Source of the DNA: Planctomycetota bacterium
GTDB taxonomy: Bacteria; Planctomycetota; Planctomycetia; Pirellulales; Pirellulaceae
Assembly: GCA_029259935.1 (NCBI GenBank)
Contig: JAJDEH010000465.1
Coordinates: 1 to 26,360, forward strand
DNA length: 26,360 bases
Direction of reading: 5' to 3'
In this document: piece after piece, positions 14,620 to 23,869 of the stretch
Layout of the letters: every line of letters begins with the position of its first letter
How positions within the stretch are numbered: position 1 is the first letter of the stretch
Translations under genes and position numbers: made by a program
The notes under the pieces: generated by a model
Told to the model about the DNA's origin: nothing
The model's database searches: none
The model's input: the letters and a program-made list of their open reading frames with translations, nothing else

Positions 14620-16365
14620 CTAACGCAGCGCCGGACGAACTGCGGAACGGTGGCTGATAAGCCTGTCCGCGGCACGGATCTTTTCCTCGCACTCGGCCAA
14701 CAGCGTGCGAATTTTTAAGAGTTGCTCCTCACCGGATTGTTGGATGATAGCGACATCTTGTTCGTGTTTGCTCATCAGTTCATCTCGGCGGCGATCAAAC
14801 AGGCGTTGAAGCTCGGCGTTGATCACGTCGGCCAGGGTATTGTCAATATTGGACGACACGGTCCATTTCGGTCGTTGCAATTTCCCCGAGATGTGCACCT
14901 TAACGGTAACCTCTTCAACCTCGTGCAGCATCGCTCGAACTTTGGCTTCCGCCGAATGGCCGAAATCCGCGAGACGGGTTTGTCCAGCAAGGTCCCCTAC
15001 GCTGCGCGTGATGGTAATTTCGCCTTGGCACTTTTCGTTAACCGTTTCTACTTCAGCCGACAGGGACACCGCAGGCGCCGTAACGGATATCGACAGTTGT
15101 CGTTCGTTTCCCCACCGTGTCGTTGGCAACGGCAATTCGTGACTCTGAAGGTGATGCCTTCGGCGTTTGGAGTTCTTTGTCAGTACCGTCTGAAATTCCA
15201 TCTCAACAGGCCCCGTCAGGCGGGTTTCAATCTTCGAGGGCCGATCGCCAAGAAGGGGATGACTGGGAAGATCCGTTGCCTGCCCTTCAATTCGATAGCG
15301 ATGATCATGGCTGACGATATCTCCCCTGAAATTAAGAGACTTGATCAGCATCGTGGGTGTCTGAGTATCGCGAGTGGACGTTGCCGGCGCAGCGCGGTCG
15401 ATCGAGGCAAGTTCGTCTATGATCCGCTCGTTGCCGGTCAGCCAATCGATTAGTTGGCCGACCACCTGTTCTTGTTCGGCGCGGAACAAATACTCCGCCA
15501 GCGTTTGCTGCTCAATGGGGATCAACGTAAAACGTTGATCAAGACGGCGGCGATCTCGCTTCAGCGCCAACTTCAATCGGTCCGCATCCTTGCCCACTGT
15601 TCCCGCGAACCGCGCGGTTGCAGATTTCAATTCATCCATGGATTCTCGCAGTTTATCGGCATCGCCCGTCGACTGCCCAACATGCATCGCGGGACGCAAA
15701 GGGTTGGTGTAAGAATCTCGCGGCGATACGTCCAAGTTCCCGACGAGACTGCGAACCGATTCGGACCGGCCTTTCAACCTGGAGAATTCCATGCTGTGCC
15801 GCTCTCGTAGGTCTTGCAACAAGGCGACGCAGTCTAGGTAGGGCGTAACGTCTTCATTTAGTGTCGCCTCGAAGTTCTCAAACCATCGTTTGCCAAATTG
15901 CGCGAGGTCGTTCGCGCCGGTTTCTTCGACTTGCGTCGGTCCCTCACTTCGGCCCGGAGAATGCTCGACAAGCAGTCCCTCAAGGTCCGCCGAATTGACA
16001 ACGAACTGCCGGTTCCTCAGGGCGCTCGGATCGAGGCGTAGGGTCAGCCGATCGGCCTGTACGCTGTATTCGTCCGGCAGCTCGCGGCCTGAAAGCTTCA
16101 AGCCCCTAAAGCTGGCCGTGCCGCTGATTAGCGATGAATCGAACTGATCATATTCGACTCCAGCCGGCAACATGGAATTGTCGGGCACGGCCAACCACCA
16201 GCAAACTAGACGGTGCCGATTGTAAACGACGAGCAGAGCCAATGCCGTCACAACCGCGATCATCCCGCCCACGGCGATCTTGAAAACGGTGCGACGATCG
16301 CGCAGGCAAGAGAACAAGACCCGCCCTAGGTTCCTGTGGCGACCGTAGATAGAGACACCGCGCAC
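14620..16365 (-). CDS. TIGR03545/AsmA-like membrane protein
   Basis: The product is 581 residues, starting at a GTG (16363-16365) with GGAGGAG 5 bases before it. One membrane helix lies at about 30-50; the rest is predicted outside the cytoplasmic membrane. Its order matches TIGR03545: a beta-rich block (about 65-130, with GTASFRGLKLSG and VNSADLEGLLVEHS), a long charged helical part (about 145-320), a second beta block with LIKSLNFRGDIVSH and QATDLPSHPLLGDRP (about 340-390), then beta strands and a C-terminal helix with FDRRRDELMSKHE. Such AsmA-related proteins are thought to act in envelope assembly or lipid transport. No partner TIGR03546 gene is seen here. I assign the family from layout, so only moderately. 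Confidence 0.55.
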   Translation of the reverse strand: MRGVSIYGRHRNLGRVLFSCLRDRRTVFKIAVGGMIAVVTALALLVVYNRHRLVCWWLAVPDNSMLPAGVEYDQFDSSLISGTASFRGLKLSGRELPDEYSVQADRLTLRLDPSALRNRQFVVNSADLEGLLVEHSPGRSEGPTQVEETGANDLAQFGKRWFENFEATLNEDVTPYLDCVALLQDLRERHSMEFSRLKGRSESVRSLVGNLDVSPRDSYTNPLRPAMHVGQSTGDADKLRESMDELKSATARFAGTVGKDADRLKLALKRDRRRLDQRFTLIPIEQQTLAEYLFRAEQEQVVGQLIDWLTGNERIIDELASIDRAAPATSTRDTQTPTMLIKSLNFRGDIVSHDHRYRIEGQATDLPSHPLLGDRPSKIETRLTGPVEMEFQTVLTKNSKRRRHHLQSHELPLPTTRWGNERQLSISVTAPAVSLSAEVETVNEKCQGEITITRSVGDLAGQTRLADFGHSAEAKVRAMLHEVEEVTVKVHISGKLQRPKWTVSSNIDNTLADVINAELQRLFDRRRDELMSKHEQDVAIIQQSGEEQLLKIRTLLAECEEKIRAADRLISHRSAVRPALR

Positions 16366-16559
16366 TCAGACTCCTCCGTGATTGGTCCGTAAAGTTTGCG
16401 CAACGCGCGCATCCCGTTGAAGGACGGGCGCGTTGGGACGACCTGCCGTCTGACATTGAAATCGACGAGCGGTCGAAGGCGGCTTTAGCCAGCTACGCCC
16501 GATAGCACAGCTAAGCGCACGCGGATTCCAGATCTAGCGATTGTGCCATTCATTCTGGA

Positions 16560-17744
16560 TCAACTGACCGATCGCGTTAGTACGAGCTTCGTCAACTCGG
16601 GTAGACAGTTGATGCGAATCGGGTGCAAAGCAGAGATACCGCGACTGACATGCATCAGTGTTGGCGGCTCATAAAACAAACCCCCGGCGTATTTCACGCC
16701 ATGTTTGCTAGGCGAGGCGACTGGACCAATCACGGGAAACCGCACCTGGCCTCCATGCGTGTGTCCGGCCAACATGAGATCAAAGCTCATGGACCTGGCC
16801 CAAGGGATTTGGTCGGGCGTATGTGCAAGCAAGATGCGAAACGTGTCATCTGGAATTTCGCTGGGACAGCCGCGTCTTAGTTGGCCACGGGTGCCAAACC
16901 AGGGCAATTCATTGCCCGCCAACAAAACTCGCTCGCCCATCAGTTCTTGAAACATCCATCGGCCGCCCAAGTCGACGATCCCGCAGTCTTGCAGCCGGAC
17001 ACGCAACCCATCAACGTCCTTGATCCGTTTGTCGTGGTTGCCCAACACGAAGAATTTTCCCTGCCTGCAAGTGAGCCTGCCAAGTGTTTCGTCGATCCAG
17101 GGGAGGCAAGCCTCTTTGTCGATGATATCACCCGTGATGGCGATGACATCCGCGTCGAGGGCGTTAACGTGATCCACGACGGCCTGAAAGAAGTCCTTCG
17201 TGATCCGCCCTGTATAGTGAAGATCCGATATATGGGCGATGGAGAGCCCTTCCAAGCGCGGGCTCAACCGCGGCAGGCAGAGTACCTTTTCGTTGACCGC
17301 TAATTGAAAGGTTTGGTTGCCAGGAATTTTTCCGAGAAACGCGGAGCCGCCGTGGCCGACGGGCAAGCGGCCTATTTGCTCGGCCACGTCGAACACGCGG
17401 GTGTGATTCGCCAGCAATTGATCGGGCGGGTGGTTATTAATCCGCCGCGACATCCACATGGTGGTGACGAAAAGCAGGGCCAGCAAGCAAATGACGACGT
17501 ATGCCAAAGTGGGCATCAACCACGTGGGATGCGAGCCGAGTCGGCAAAGCCATTCGATGTTGAAGCCGAATCCCCAAAGGTATGCTGCCGGCACGACCAC
17601 GACGCATAGGAAAATGACTTTTTCAATCTTTCGAATGATCTTGCAAGACAATCGCAGTGCGTGAAGGCGATTGAACACCAAAACGCAGAACGCGATGTGG
17701 CCCAGCAGCACCAGGGGAAGCAGAAAAACGGCGGCCGTTTGCAT
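16560..17744 (-). CDS. Membrane metallophosphoesterase (YkuE-like)
   Basis: The product is 394 residues. Three membrane helices lie at about 3-27, 42-64 and 77-98, followed by a calcineurin-like phosphoesterase domain. The metal ligands are all present: SDLHYTG (D174, H176), TGDIID (D206), LGNHDK (N236, H237), LLAHTPDQ (H308) and AGHTHGGQ (H328, H330). The motif set is that of the YkuE/LpxG-like branch, which hydrolyses phosphoanhydride bonds of lipid precursors such as UDP-diacylglucosamine. The exact substrate is unknown. The final 50 residues (RFPVIGPVASPSKHGVKYAGG) are typical of this branch. The gene lies 48 bases behind the PAS-GAF-receiver gene and probably in the same transcript. The start ATG has a weak Shine-Dalgarno. 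Confidence 0.9.
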   Translation of the reverse strand: MQTAAVFLLPLVLLGHIAFCVLVFNRLHALRLSCKIIRKIEKVIFLCVVVVPAAYLWGFGFNIEWLCRLGSHPTWLMPTLAYVVICLLALLFVTTMWMSRRINNHPPDQLLANHTRVFDVAEQIGRLPVGHGGSAFLGKIPGNQTFQLAVNEKVLCLPRLSPRLEGLSIAHISDLHYTGRITKDFFQAVVDHVNALDADVIAITGDIIDKEACLPWIDETLGRLTCRQGKFFVLGNHDKRIKDVDGLRVRLQDCGIVDLGGRWMFQELMGERVLLAGNELPWFGTRGQLRRGCPSEIPDDTFRILLAHTPDQIPWARSMSFDLMLAGHTHGGQVRFPVIGPVASPSKHGVKYAGGLFYEPPTLMHVSRGISALHPIRINCLPELTKLVLTRSVS

Positions 17745-17792
17745 CTTTGCAGCGCGCGGTGGGAAGAGTTGAACCGGGTAGCGATCCGTGCG

Positions 17793-19517
17793 TCAGGACG
17801 GTTGCTGAACGGGGTCAGCAGGCTCAAGGATCGCCTCGACTGTCTGCAGCAACTGGTCAAGCCGAAACGGTTTGTAGAGGACGGCATTCGCCTTCAAACC
17901 CGCCTGGCGAGCTTTCACGATCGAATGCCCAGGATCATACCCAAACCCAGTCATCAGCACGAGAGGAGGATTTTCGATAATCTCTCGCAACTTCACTAGC
18001 AGTTCATAGCCGCTGGTGTCAGGCAATCGAATGTCCGCGATTATCGCGTCGTAGGCTGCTTCGGGCAGGCTGTTTCGGACCATATAGATCGCCTCACCCC
18101 CTTCATGGGCCGTTTCGACGATGCAGCCGTACTTCTCCAGCAACTTATGTGCGTCGTTGCGAACCGAATCATCGGCGTCAATGACGAGGACCCGGCGTTG
18201 GAGCAATTTTGGCCGCTTTTCAACCTTGGCGGAAATTGGCACGGCTTCGGCGGGCGTCATGGTTTGGCCAACCTTTTGAATCACCTGCTTAATGTCGCGT
18301 GCGTTTCGCAAGATCGACTGTAGCCGCTGCACTACCGCCGGTTCGTGGCCAATATACCGCTCCATCACGTTGACGGCATCGTTCAAAATCTCGTCGATTG
18401 GTAATGCCACCGCGCTATGTATCGCCTCGACACTCTCTTGCGCCGTATTCGCCTTTTGGGCAACCAACAACTCCAACGTATTGAGGGCCACGGCCAGATC
18501 GCGACAGAAGATCTCCAAAAACTGAAGGTCGCTTTCACTAAACGCGAGGGTCTCGGGGCTCTCGACGTTGAAAGTACCAATCACTTTGTCGTGCAGAATC
18601 AGCGGTACGGTCAGAGAACTACGCGCTCCTTCGAAGCCTTCGATGTACAGCGGGTCTTCCGCGGTCTCCTCGCACAGATAGCTTTTGCCGGTCGCCGCCA
18701 CAAAACCGGTCACGCCATTGTTTTGCGTTCTCGCATACAACGGGCGACGGGCGGCATCCGATGTGATGCCCACGGACAGCAGCGGTTCTAGCAGCCCCGT
18801 CTGCTCGTCTAGCAGGCGAATTTCGATGACATCGAAATTCAGCAGGTCCTTGGTGTAGTGCAAAATATTGGACTTGAGTAACTCAATTCGATCCTCGATT
18901 TCCATATCGAAGACTTCATTCGGCGTCATGTCCGCAAGTTCCAAGCCGGCTTGATGGATGGCGGCCAGCTTTTGCTGTTGCAAAACTTCGTCGGTGACAT
19001 CCCGCAGAATCACGATCAGGCGTTGCAACGGGCCCGAGCCGTCGCAGACAGGAGCCGCGTGGACGTGAAAGTACGTGTTGTCCGTGGTGCGCAGTGTCGA
19101 ACTGCTCGGTTGCCCCATCGCCATGGCAGTATGGAATGGGCAAAAATCAGGCCCCAGGATTTCAGGATTTCCCAGAGCCGAATAGAAACTCGCACCAACG
19201 ACTTCGTCGACGGTACTCCAGCGGCGAACCTGCTGGTTTGCCCAGACGACCACGTTGTTGGCATCCAGCAGAACCGCCCCATCGGGCATGCCTTCCAGAA
19301 TCTGCTGATTTTGCAGTAGCTGGCCAAGTTGGAGCGCATCGCCAAGATGATCCGATTCGGCGAAAACTCCAGCGAATTGCTCGTGCGACAGGCTGTCCAG
19401 CGCATCGACCGAACCCTCGGCCTGGACAACGTCAAAGGAGTCTCGGAGTAATTGTGGTATCGAGTCGAGATCCTTGCCTTTATCGGAAAGACAAAGGATT
19501 TTGGGCCGTTTAGTCAC
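17793..19517 (-). CDS. PAS-GAF-receiver signalling protein without kinase domain
   Basis: The product is 574 residues. The start is taken as the GTG at 19515-19517, 6 bases after AAGGAG. The TTG two codons earlier would touch that site. Order of parts: a degenerate receiver-like domain (about 5-60, KILCLSDKGKD), a PAS domain (about 75-180, DGAVLLDANNVVVWANQQV), a GAF domain (about 215-350, GVTGFVAATGKSYLC and SSLTVPL), a helical linker (about 360-420) and a C-terminal receiver (about 440-565). The last has the acidic pocket DADD, the phospho-acceptor in IIADIRLPD (about D495), Thr about 523 and the KPF lysine (about K549). The linker looks like a histidine-kinase dimerisation helix that has lost its ATPase partner. 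No HATPase, GGDEF or DNA-binding output is visible. Its output must be by protein contact. Confidence 0.88.
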   Translation of the reverse strand: MTKRPKILCLSDKGKDLDSIPQLLRDSFDVVQAEGSVDALDSLSHEQFAGVFAESDHLGDALQLGQLLQNQQILEGMPDGAVLLDANNVVVWANQQVRRWSTVDEVVGASFYSALGNPEILGPDFCPFHTAMAMGQPSSSTLRTTDNTYFHVHAAPVCDGSGPLQRLIVILRDVTDEVLQQQKLAAIHQAGLELADMTPNEVFDMEIEDRIELLKSNILHYTKDLLNFDVIEIRLLDEQTGLLEPLLSVGITSDAARRPLYARTQNNGVTGFVAATGKSYLCEETAEDPLYIEGFEGARSSLTVPLILHDKVIGTFNVESPETLAFSESDLQFLEIFCRDLAVALNTLELLVAQKANTAQESVEAIHSAVALPIDEILNDAVNVMERYIGHEPAVVQRLQSILRNARDIKQVIQKVGQTMTPAEAVPISAKVEKRPKLLQRRVLVIDADDSVRNDAHKLLEKYGCIVETAHEGGEAIYMVRNSLPEAAYDAIIADIRLPDTSGYELLVKLREIIENPPLVLMTGFGYDPGHSIVKARQAGLKANAVLYKPFRLDQLLQTVEAILEPADPVQQPS

Positions 19518-19802
19518 CCCCAACTCCTTGTTTTAACGATGCGCCTTCGCAAATTATAGGGGTCGCGTTTAGCACAAACAACCACACAAAGCTGGGCATT
19601 TACGGGAGTCGTGGAGACGTCGCTATCATAGAATCGGTTGGTGTTCGGGTTAATATTCACCCTTGAGTGTTTTCGGATCAAGGTTTGCGCCCATCCGTGT
19701 GCAGCCGCGAACAACCAACCGATGTTACCGATACAGCCGTACAGTTTTCGCAGATCCCCTCGCCTGCCGCAAAACGATAGGCATCTCTTGGGGAGTCCAC
19801 GA

Positions 19803-20198
19803 ATGAAATTGAGTACGAGACAGTTTGGCGCGGTGATAGTAATCGCTCTACTCGCATTATCGGTAACAGTGCCCGCTAGTGGCCAAGAACCCGGTGCGGA
19901 AAACCGCAAGCCAGCCCAGCCAAACCAGGAAGACATGGCCAAAATGATGGAAACGGCCAAAATATTCATCGAGCCAAGTGAGAAACACAACGTGCTGGCT
20001 CTATTCGATGGCAAGCGGAAAACGGTTAGCCGGCTGTTTACTGGCGAGCGGGCGGGTGAACCGGAGGAAGGAACCACAACCATAGATTGGCGTTTTCTGG
20101 AACGCGACAAGATCGTCATGCAAATCCATGACTCAGCCATCGACGAGGGAAAAAATGAGGTCGTCGAAGTCGTGTCTACTCGTGTGAAGGAAGAATAG
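19803..20198 (+). CDS. Small exported protein of unknown function
   Basis: The product is 131 residues, starting at an ATG with GGGGAG 8 bases upstream. Residues 1-27 form a signal peptide (basic MKLSTR, hydrophobic IVIALLALSVTV, cleavage around ASG-QE). After a Pro/Gln-rich linker, IEPSEKHNVLALFDGKRKTVS and TTTIDWRFLERDKIVMQ resemble the opening strands of DUF1579, but the protein is shorter than that family and ends with a charged strand. A truncated DUF1579-type domain is one reading; a stand-alone family is another. The gap before it has 279 bases with no other gene. It runs convergently toward queC, with 59 bases between. Confidence 0.6.
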   Translation: MKLSTRQFGAVIVIALLALSVTVPASGQEPGAENRKPAQPNQEDMAKMMETAKIFIEPSEKHNVLALFDGKRKTVSRLFTGERAGEPEEGTTTIDWRFLERDKIVMQIHDSAIDEGKNEVVEVVSTRVKEE

Positions 20199-20257
20199 GC
20201 TCTGGCGTTATTCGGTTAGCGTGCCGCCTTCAAGCTGAGAACTTACGCGACGAGAGA

Positions 20258-20956
20258 CTAGGGCGTCACGTAATCTGCCGGGTCATCGATCCCGTTCTCC
20301 GCGAATCCCTTGCGCCGCAACAGGCATGCGTCGCAGCGGCCACAGGCGGTGCCATTGTTTCGCGGGTCATAGCAACTGATAGTCCGCGAATAGTCGACGC
20401 CCAATTCCAAGCCGCGCCGAATGATTTCCGCCTTGGTGAGATGAATTAGCGGCGTGTGGATCTTCAATCGCTGGTGGCCCGCGACGGCCGCCTTCGTCGC
20501 CAAGTTGGCCATTTTTTCATAAGCAGCGATGTACTCTGGCCGGCAATCCGGATAGCCGCTGTAATCGAGCGCGTTGACACCGATAAAGATGTCCCCGACA
20601 TTCAGAGTTTCCGCCCAGGCCAAGGCAAACGACAGGAACACGGTGTTGCGAGCGGGAACGTACGTCACTGGAATCTCGTCGCCGATTTCCTCGACGCGGT
20701 CGTTCTTGGGCACGTCGATCTGATCGGTCAGCGCCGATCCGCCGAATTGGCGAAGGTCGATATCCACGACAATGTGCTTCTTCACGCCGGCTAAGTCGGC
20801 GACCCGACGCGCCGCCTCCAATTCCACGGCATGCCGTTGGCCATAACGAAAACTCATGGCGTAAATCTCGAACCCTTCGCTTTGGGCCAAGGCGAGCAGA
20901 GTTGTCGAATCTAGACCGCCGCTCAGCAGAAGCACCGCGGCGCGCGAGTCGGCCAT
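20258..20956 (-). CDS. queC: 7-cyano-7-deazaguanine synthase
   Basis: The enzyme turns 7-carboxy-7-deazaguanine, ammonia and ATP into preQ0 for queuosine. The product is 232 residues, usual for QueC. The ATP loop is LSGGLDSTT (11-19), followed by [10 protein letters not shown] (33-42), [10 protein letters not shown] (99-108) and [14 protein letters not shown] (126-139). The zinc site is C195, C205, C208 and C211 in [18 protein letters not shown]. The ATG at 20954-20956 is used because AAAGGA lies 5-6 bases before it; a longer frame exists upstream but has no family residues. No other queuosine gene is in the window. Confidence 0.96.
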   Translation of the reverse strand: MADSRAAVLLLSGGLDSTTLLALAQSEGFEIYAMSFRYGQRHAVELEAARRVADLAGVKKHIVVDIDLRQFGGSALTDQIDVPKNDRVEEIGDEIPVTYVPARNTVFLSFALAWAETLNVGDIFIGVNALDYSGYPDCRPEYIAAYEKMANLATKAAVAGHQRLKIHTPLIHLTKAEIIRRGLELGVDYSRTISCYDPRNNGTACGRCDACLLRRKGFAENGIDDPADYVTP

Positions 20957-21146
20957 GCCTTTCCTTTGTTCTTCTTTTGAATCGGATGTTTTCCACCAAT
21001 CATACTCGAAGCCTCCATGCGTCCTAGGACACCAAGCGTTAACGCAGGGTAATGCAACCGTCCTTGTAAGTTTCAAAAGCCGGTCCTAGAATGCGCTTCA
21101 CGTTACCAAACAGCCATATTCCAAGTACTTTGCCGCGGCAGCCCTT

Positions 21147-21347
21147 GTGAAAATCATTTTTAATGGCGAACCACGCGAGATGATTGGCAGCAAGACGGTC
21201 GCGGAGCTGTTGAAGGAACTCAACCTTGAGCCCAAGCATGTGGCTGTCGAAGTAAATCTCGACGTTGTTCCCCGTAGTTCTCACGCGGATTATGTGCTGA
21301 AAGACGGCGACCGGCTGGAGATTGTGACTCTGGTTGGTGGAGGGTAG
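21147..21347 (+). CDS. thiS: Sulfur carrier protein ThiS
   Basis: ThiS is the small ubiquitin-like carrier that delivers sulfur as a C-terminal thiocarboxylate to make the thiazole ring of thiamine. The product is 66 residues and ends in VTLVGGG, with the required Gly-Gly tail. The start is a GTG with a weak Shine-Dalgarno; KIIFNGEP is the usual first strand. The gene is followed by thiG after only 4 bases. No TPP riboswitch pattern was seen in the 190 bases upstream. Confidence 0.93.
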   Translation: MKIIFNGEPREMIGSKTVAELLKELNLEPKHVAVEVNLDVVPRSSHADYVLKDGDRLEIVTLVGGG

Positions 21348-21351
21348 GCAC

Positions 21352-22188
21352 ATGGCGAGCGGCCTGAAAGCCAGCGACTCGTTTCAACTGGGCGACCATC
21401 TGCTGGACAGCCGACTAATTGTCGGCACCGGGAAATACGATAATTTTGAGGTCATGCGCGACTCACTCGATTTGTCGGGCGCGCGATGCATCACGGTGGC
21501 CGTCCGCCGTGAAAGGTTGTATGACGGCGACGGCAAGAACATCCTCGACTACATCGATCTCGATCGTTACATCTTGCTGCCCAACACGGCCGGTTGTTTT
21601 ACGGCGGAAGATGCGCTGCGAACCGCTCGCCTGGGGCGCGAAATTCTGCTGGGCCTGGAAAACCCGGGAGCAAATTGGGTCAAGCTGGAAGTACTGGGCG
21701 ACAGCAAAACGTTGTTGCCAGATCCGATGGCGACATTGGAGGCGACCCAAAAGCTGGTTGCCGAAGGCTTTCAGGTACTATGCTATACCAATGACGATCC
21801 CGTGGTTGCCCGACGCCTGAAGGAAGCCGGAGCTACGTCGGTCATGCCGGCCGGCAGTCCAATCGGTTCGGGTCAAGGAATTTTGAATCCAAACAACATT
21901 CGCATTTGCATGGAATACCTGAAGTACGACGATCCGACGTATCCCGTGATCGTCGATGCGGGTGTCGGAACCGCCAGCGACGTGGCCGAAGCGATGGAAT
22001 TGGGAGTCGATGGCGTGCTGCTGAACACGGCGGTTGCCCATGCTCGTGATCCGCTGGCGATGGCGCGGGCGATGAAACTGGGCGTCGAAGCCGGTCGCCT
22101 AGCCTATCTGTCGGGCCGGATCCCAAAGCGGCTTTACGCCACGGCGAGCAGTCCGGAAGACGGCATCATCACGTCCAAGCCACGTTAA
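21352..22188 (+). CDS. thiG: Thiazole synthase ThiG
   Basis: ThiG joins deoxyxylulose-5-phosphate, the sulfur from ThiS and dehydroglycine into the thiazole phosphate of thiamine. The product is 278 residues and folds as a TIM barrel. RLIVGTGKY (21-29), the Schiff-base lysine in [10 protein letters not shown] (K111), [13 protein letters not shown] and [19 protein letters not shown] are hallmarks. The ATG at 21352 is preferred because GGAGGG lies 7 bases before it, while a start 18 bases earlier would overlap thiS. No thiF, thiH or thiO follows; convergent cupin is 13 bases away, so this operon is only thiS-thiG and the activating enzyme must be elsewhere. Confidence 0.96.
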   Translation: MASGLKASDSFQLGDHLLDSRLIVGTGKYDNFEVMRDSLDLSGARCITVAVRRERLYDGDGKNILDYIDLDRYILLPNTAGCFTAEDALRTARLGREILLGLENPGANWVKLEVLGDSKTLLPDPMATLEATQKLVAEGFQVLCYTNDDPVVARRLKEAGATSVMPAGSPIGSGQGILNPNNIRICMEYLKYDDPTYPVIVDAGVGTASDVAEAMELGVDGVLLNTAVAHARDPLAMARAMKLGVEAGRLAYLSGRIPKRLYATASSPEDGIITSKPR

Positions 22189-22201
22189 AGGCGACCGCTT
22201 C

Positions 22202-22678
22202 TTACGCGTCCCCTTGGGCTGCGATCAGCCTGGTGAGCCCATCGCCGGTCGGCACGTTGATGAACAACAGTCCCAAGAACTCGTCGCCCGGGTTGCTGAC
22301 TTCGTGTTCGACACCCGAAGCCACGTGAACGACATCGCCCGGAACAAGGTGGTGTTGCTCGTCACCGATCGTCGCCGTGGCCGTGCCGCAAGTAACGACC
22401 ACCAGTTCCTCGGCGTCCTGGTGTATGTGCAATTCGTGGACGTGGCGTCCGCCGGGGGGAATCATCATGTGATGGACGAACTGAATGGTCTCCAAGCAAG
22501 TGCGCTCGGGCGTTGCTTCCGTCTCATAAAGCCGCCGAACCGGCGCGGGTTGCTCGGCTCGGTCGCGCCAATGGCCGTCGCCATCTCGGACGAGATAATG
22601 GATGACTCGATGCCGATTGTTGAACAGCAGACTTTGAACGACGTTGTACGGCTGTGTTTTCCAATTAGCGACCGTCAT
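22202..22678 (-). CDS. Cupin-domain protein
   Basis: The product is 158 residues. The single cupin barrel has motif 1 as PPGGRHVHELHIHQDAEELV, with two His and the Glu for a metal ion, and motif 2 as PGDVVHVASGVEHEVSNPG with the last His. The metal site is therefore complete and the protein may be an enzyme or a ligand-binding protein. Residues 1-65 form a helical/strand part before the barrel. Start: ATG at 22676-22678 with AAGGA about 11 bases upstream; a longer frame upstream lacks family residues. Substrate unknown. The PIG-L gene lies upstream on the same strand, 84 bases away, so the two could share a transcript. Confidence 0.8.
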   Translation of the reverse strand: MTVANWKTQPYNVVQSLLFNNRHRVIHYLVRDGDGHWRDRAEQPAPVRRLYETEATPERTCLETIQFVHHMMIPPGGRHVHELHIHQDAEELVVVTCGTATATIGDEQHHLVPGDVVHVASGVEHEVSNPGDEFLGLLFINVPTGDGLTRLIAAQGDA

Positions 22679-22762
22679 GAAAGATGATGTCCTTGCGTGC
22701 GTGGGGTTTGCCTGATTCCGTGCAATTTCGGGGCGGCTGGCCATATCCCAAAACGTGACGAA

Positions 22763-23692
22763 TCACTGGGGCCTATCGAAGAACGGAAACAGTTTACGAA
22801 TTTCGGCAGGCAGCGGCTGGCGGCCGTATTCGCAGATCTCGAAGGCTTCGGCGTATTTTACGTTCTTGGCCCGTTCGACACCGTACCATCGGACTAGCCC
22901 TTCGCGAAAGCGGTCCGCCTCGCGGCCGGCCCGGCGGTTCCATCGCTCGCGCAGCCACTCGCGTCGCAGTTTCGGTTGTGAGGCGGGTGGAGCGGCTGCC
23001 GTTTTTTCCGCGTTGCCCAGCGCGCCGCCTTCAAACGTCTGCGATTCCAAAGCCATCAGCGCGTCGACTTTTTGTTCAAAGACGTCGTCAATTGCCACGG
23101 CGATATCGGCGTCGAATGGATACGGCTTCTTGAATCCGTCGCTGGAGTACAGGAAGACTGGGTTCTTCTTGAGCGCCGGCGTATCCGGGCAAAAGTACGG
23201 AACGGTCACCATGAACGCGGCATCTTGAACTAGCACGCCGACATATCGATGATCGGGATGATAGTCCCAGGGACGATGCGCGATGACGATATCGGCGTTC
23301 CAGTCGCGGATCAACCGCGTAATCGTACGCCGGTTTTCCAGCGTCGGCATCAGTTCGCCGTCGTGAATGTCGAGTACCTGGGACGTGACACCCAGGCGTT
23401 TGGCGACCGTGGCGGACTCGGCGGTTCGACGCTGTGCCAACGGGCCGCCCGCCATGCGCCAATGTCCGATGTCGCCATTGGTGACCGAGACTAGTTTGAC
23501 GTGATGTCCCTGCAGGGCCCACAGCGCGGCCGTGCCACCGCTCTTATATTCCGCATCGTCCGGGTGAGCACCGAAGCAGATGATGCGCAGCTTGCCATCG
23601 TCGGCGTTATCCGCCTTGTCGCCATCTTGTGCCCACATCACCGAGGGGGAAATCAAAATAACTGCCATCCACAGCCGCGAAATTCTGTACAT
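22763..23692 (-). CDS. Exported PIG-L family deacetylase
   Basis: The product is 309 residues, a secreted member of the LmbE/PIG-L N-acetylglucosaminyl de-N-acetylase family. Residues 1-21 form a signal peptide (cleavage near MWA-QD). The zinc and catalytic residues are in GAHPDDAE (H43, D45, D46) and DYHPDHRYVG (H145, D147, H148). These enzymes remove acetyl groups from amino sugars; the exact sugar here is unknown. The sulfatase gene lies upstream on the same strand, so both may act on sulfated or acetylated glycans outside the cell, but the 177-base gap holds a hairpin and they may be separate transcripts. Confidence 0.9.
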   Translation of the reverse strand: MYRISRLWMAVILISPSVMWAQDGDKADNADDGKLRIICFGAHPDDAEYKSGGTAALWALQGHHVKLVSVTNGDIGHWRMAGGPLAQRRTAESATVAKRLGVTSQVLDIHDGELMPTLENRRTITRLIRDWNADIVIAHRPWDYHPDHRYVGVLVQDAAFMVTVPYFCPDTPALKKNPVFLYSSDGFKKPYPFDADIAVAIDDVFEQKVDALMALESQTFEGGALGNAEKTAAAPPASQPKLRREWLRERWNRRAGREADRFREGLVRWYGVERAKNVKYAEAFEICEYGRQPLPAEIRKLFPFFDRPQ

Positions 23693-23805
23693 GTTTGTTC
23701 TTTCTACGAATAGGTGACAAAGTTGGATTCAATGGGGACGTCCATTATGAACGGAAGTCGCGGGCTGGTGGGCCGTTTGCCAGGTCGAATTTCGACCCCC
23801 TCTAA

Positions 23806-23826
23806 CTCCCCCTTGGCAAGGGGGAG
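23806..23826. repeat. Perfect hairpin between the sulfatase and PIG-L genes
   Basis: CTCCCCCTT (23806-23814) and AAGGGGGAG (23818-23826) pair perfectly around a 3-base loop. No T-run follows on either strand, so this is not a standard rho-independent terminator. It lies after the sulfatase stop and could still end or protect that transcript. C/G hairpins of this kind are often dispersed in planctomycete genomes. Confidence 0.6.
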
Positions 23827-23869
23827 AACTAGGTCTGAGGCACTGCCTCCCTAGATTTCCGGCGACTGG

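Noticed and set aside
17793..19523. TTG start for the PAS-GAF-receiver gene
   Set aside because: It lies directly against AAGGAG with no spacer; the GTG two codons later has a proper 6-base distance.
20258..21076. Longer queC from 21076
   Set aside because: The first 40 residues do not look like QueC, and the internal ATG has a good Shine-Dalgarno.
20957..21146. TPP riboswitch before thiS
   Set aside because: The conserved CTGAGA and ACCTGAT-type elements are not visible.
23806..23826. Rho-independent terminator
   Set aside because: The stem is perfect but no T-run follows on either strand; listed as a hairpin repeat instead.
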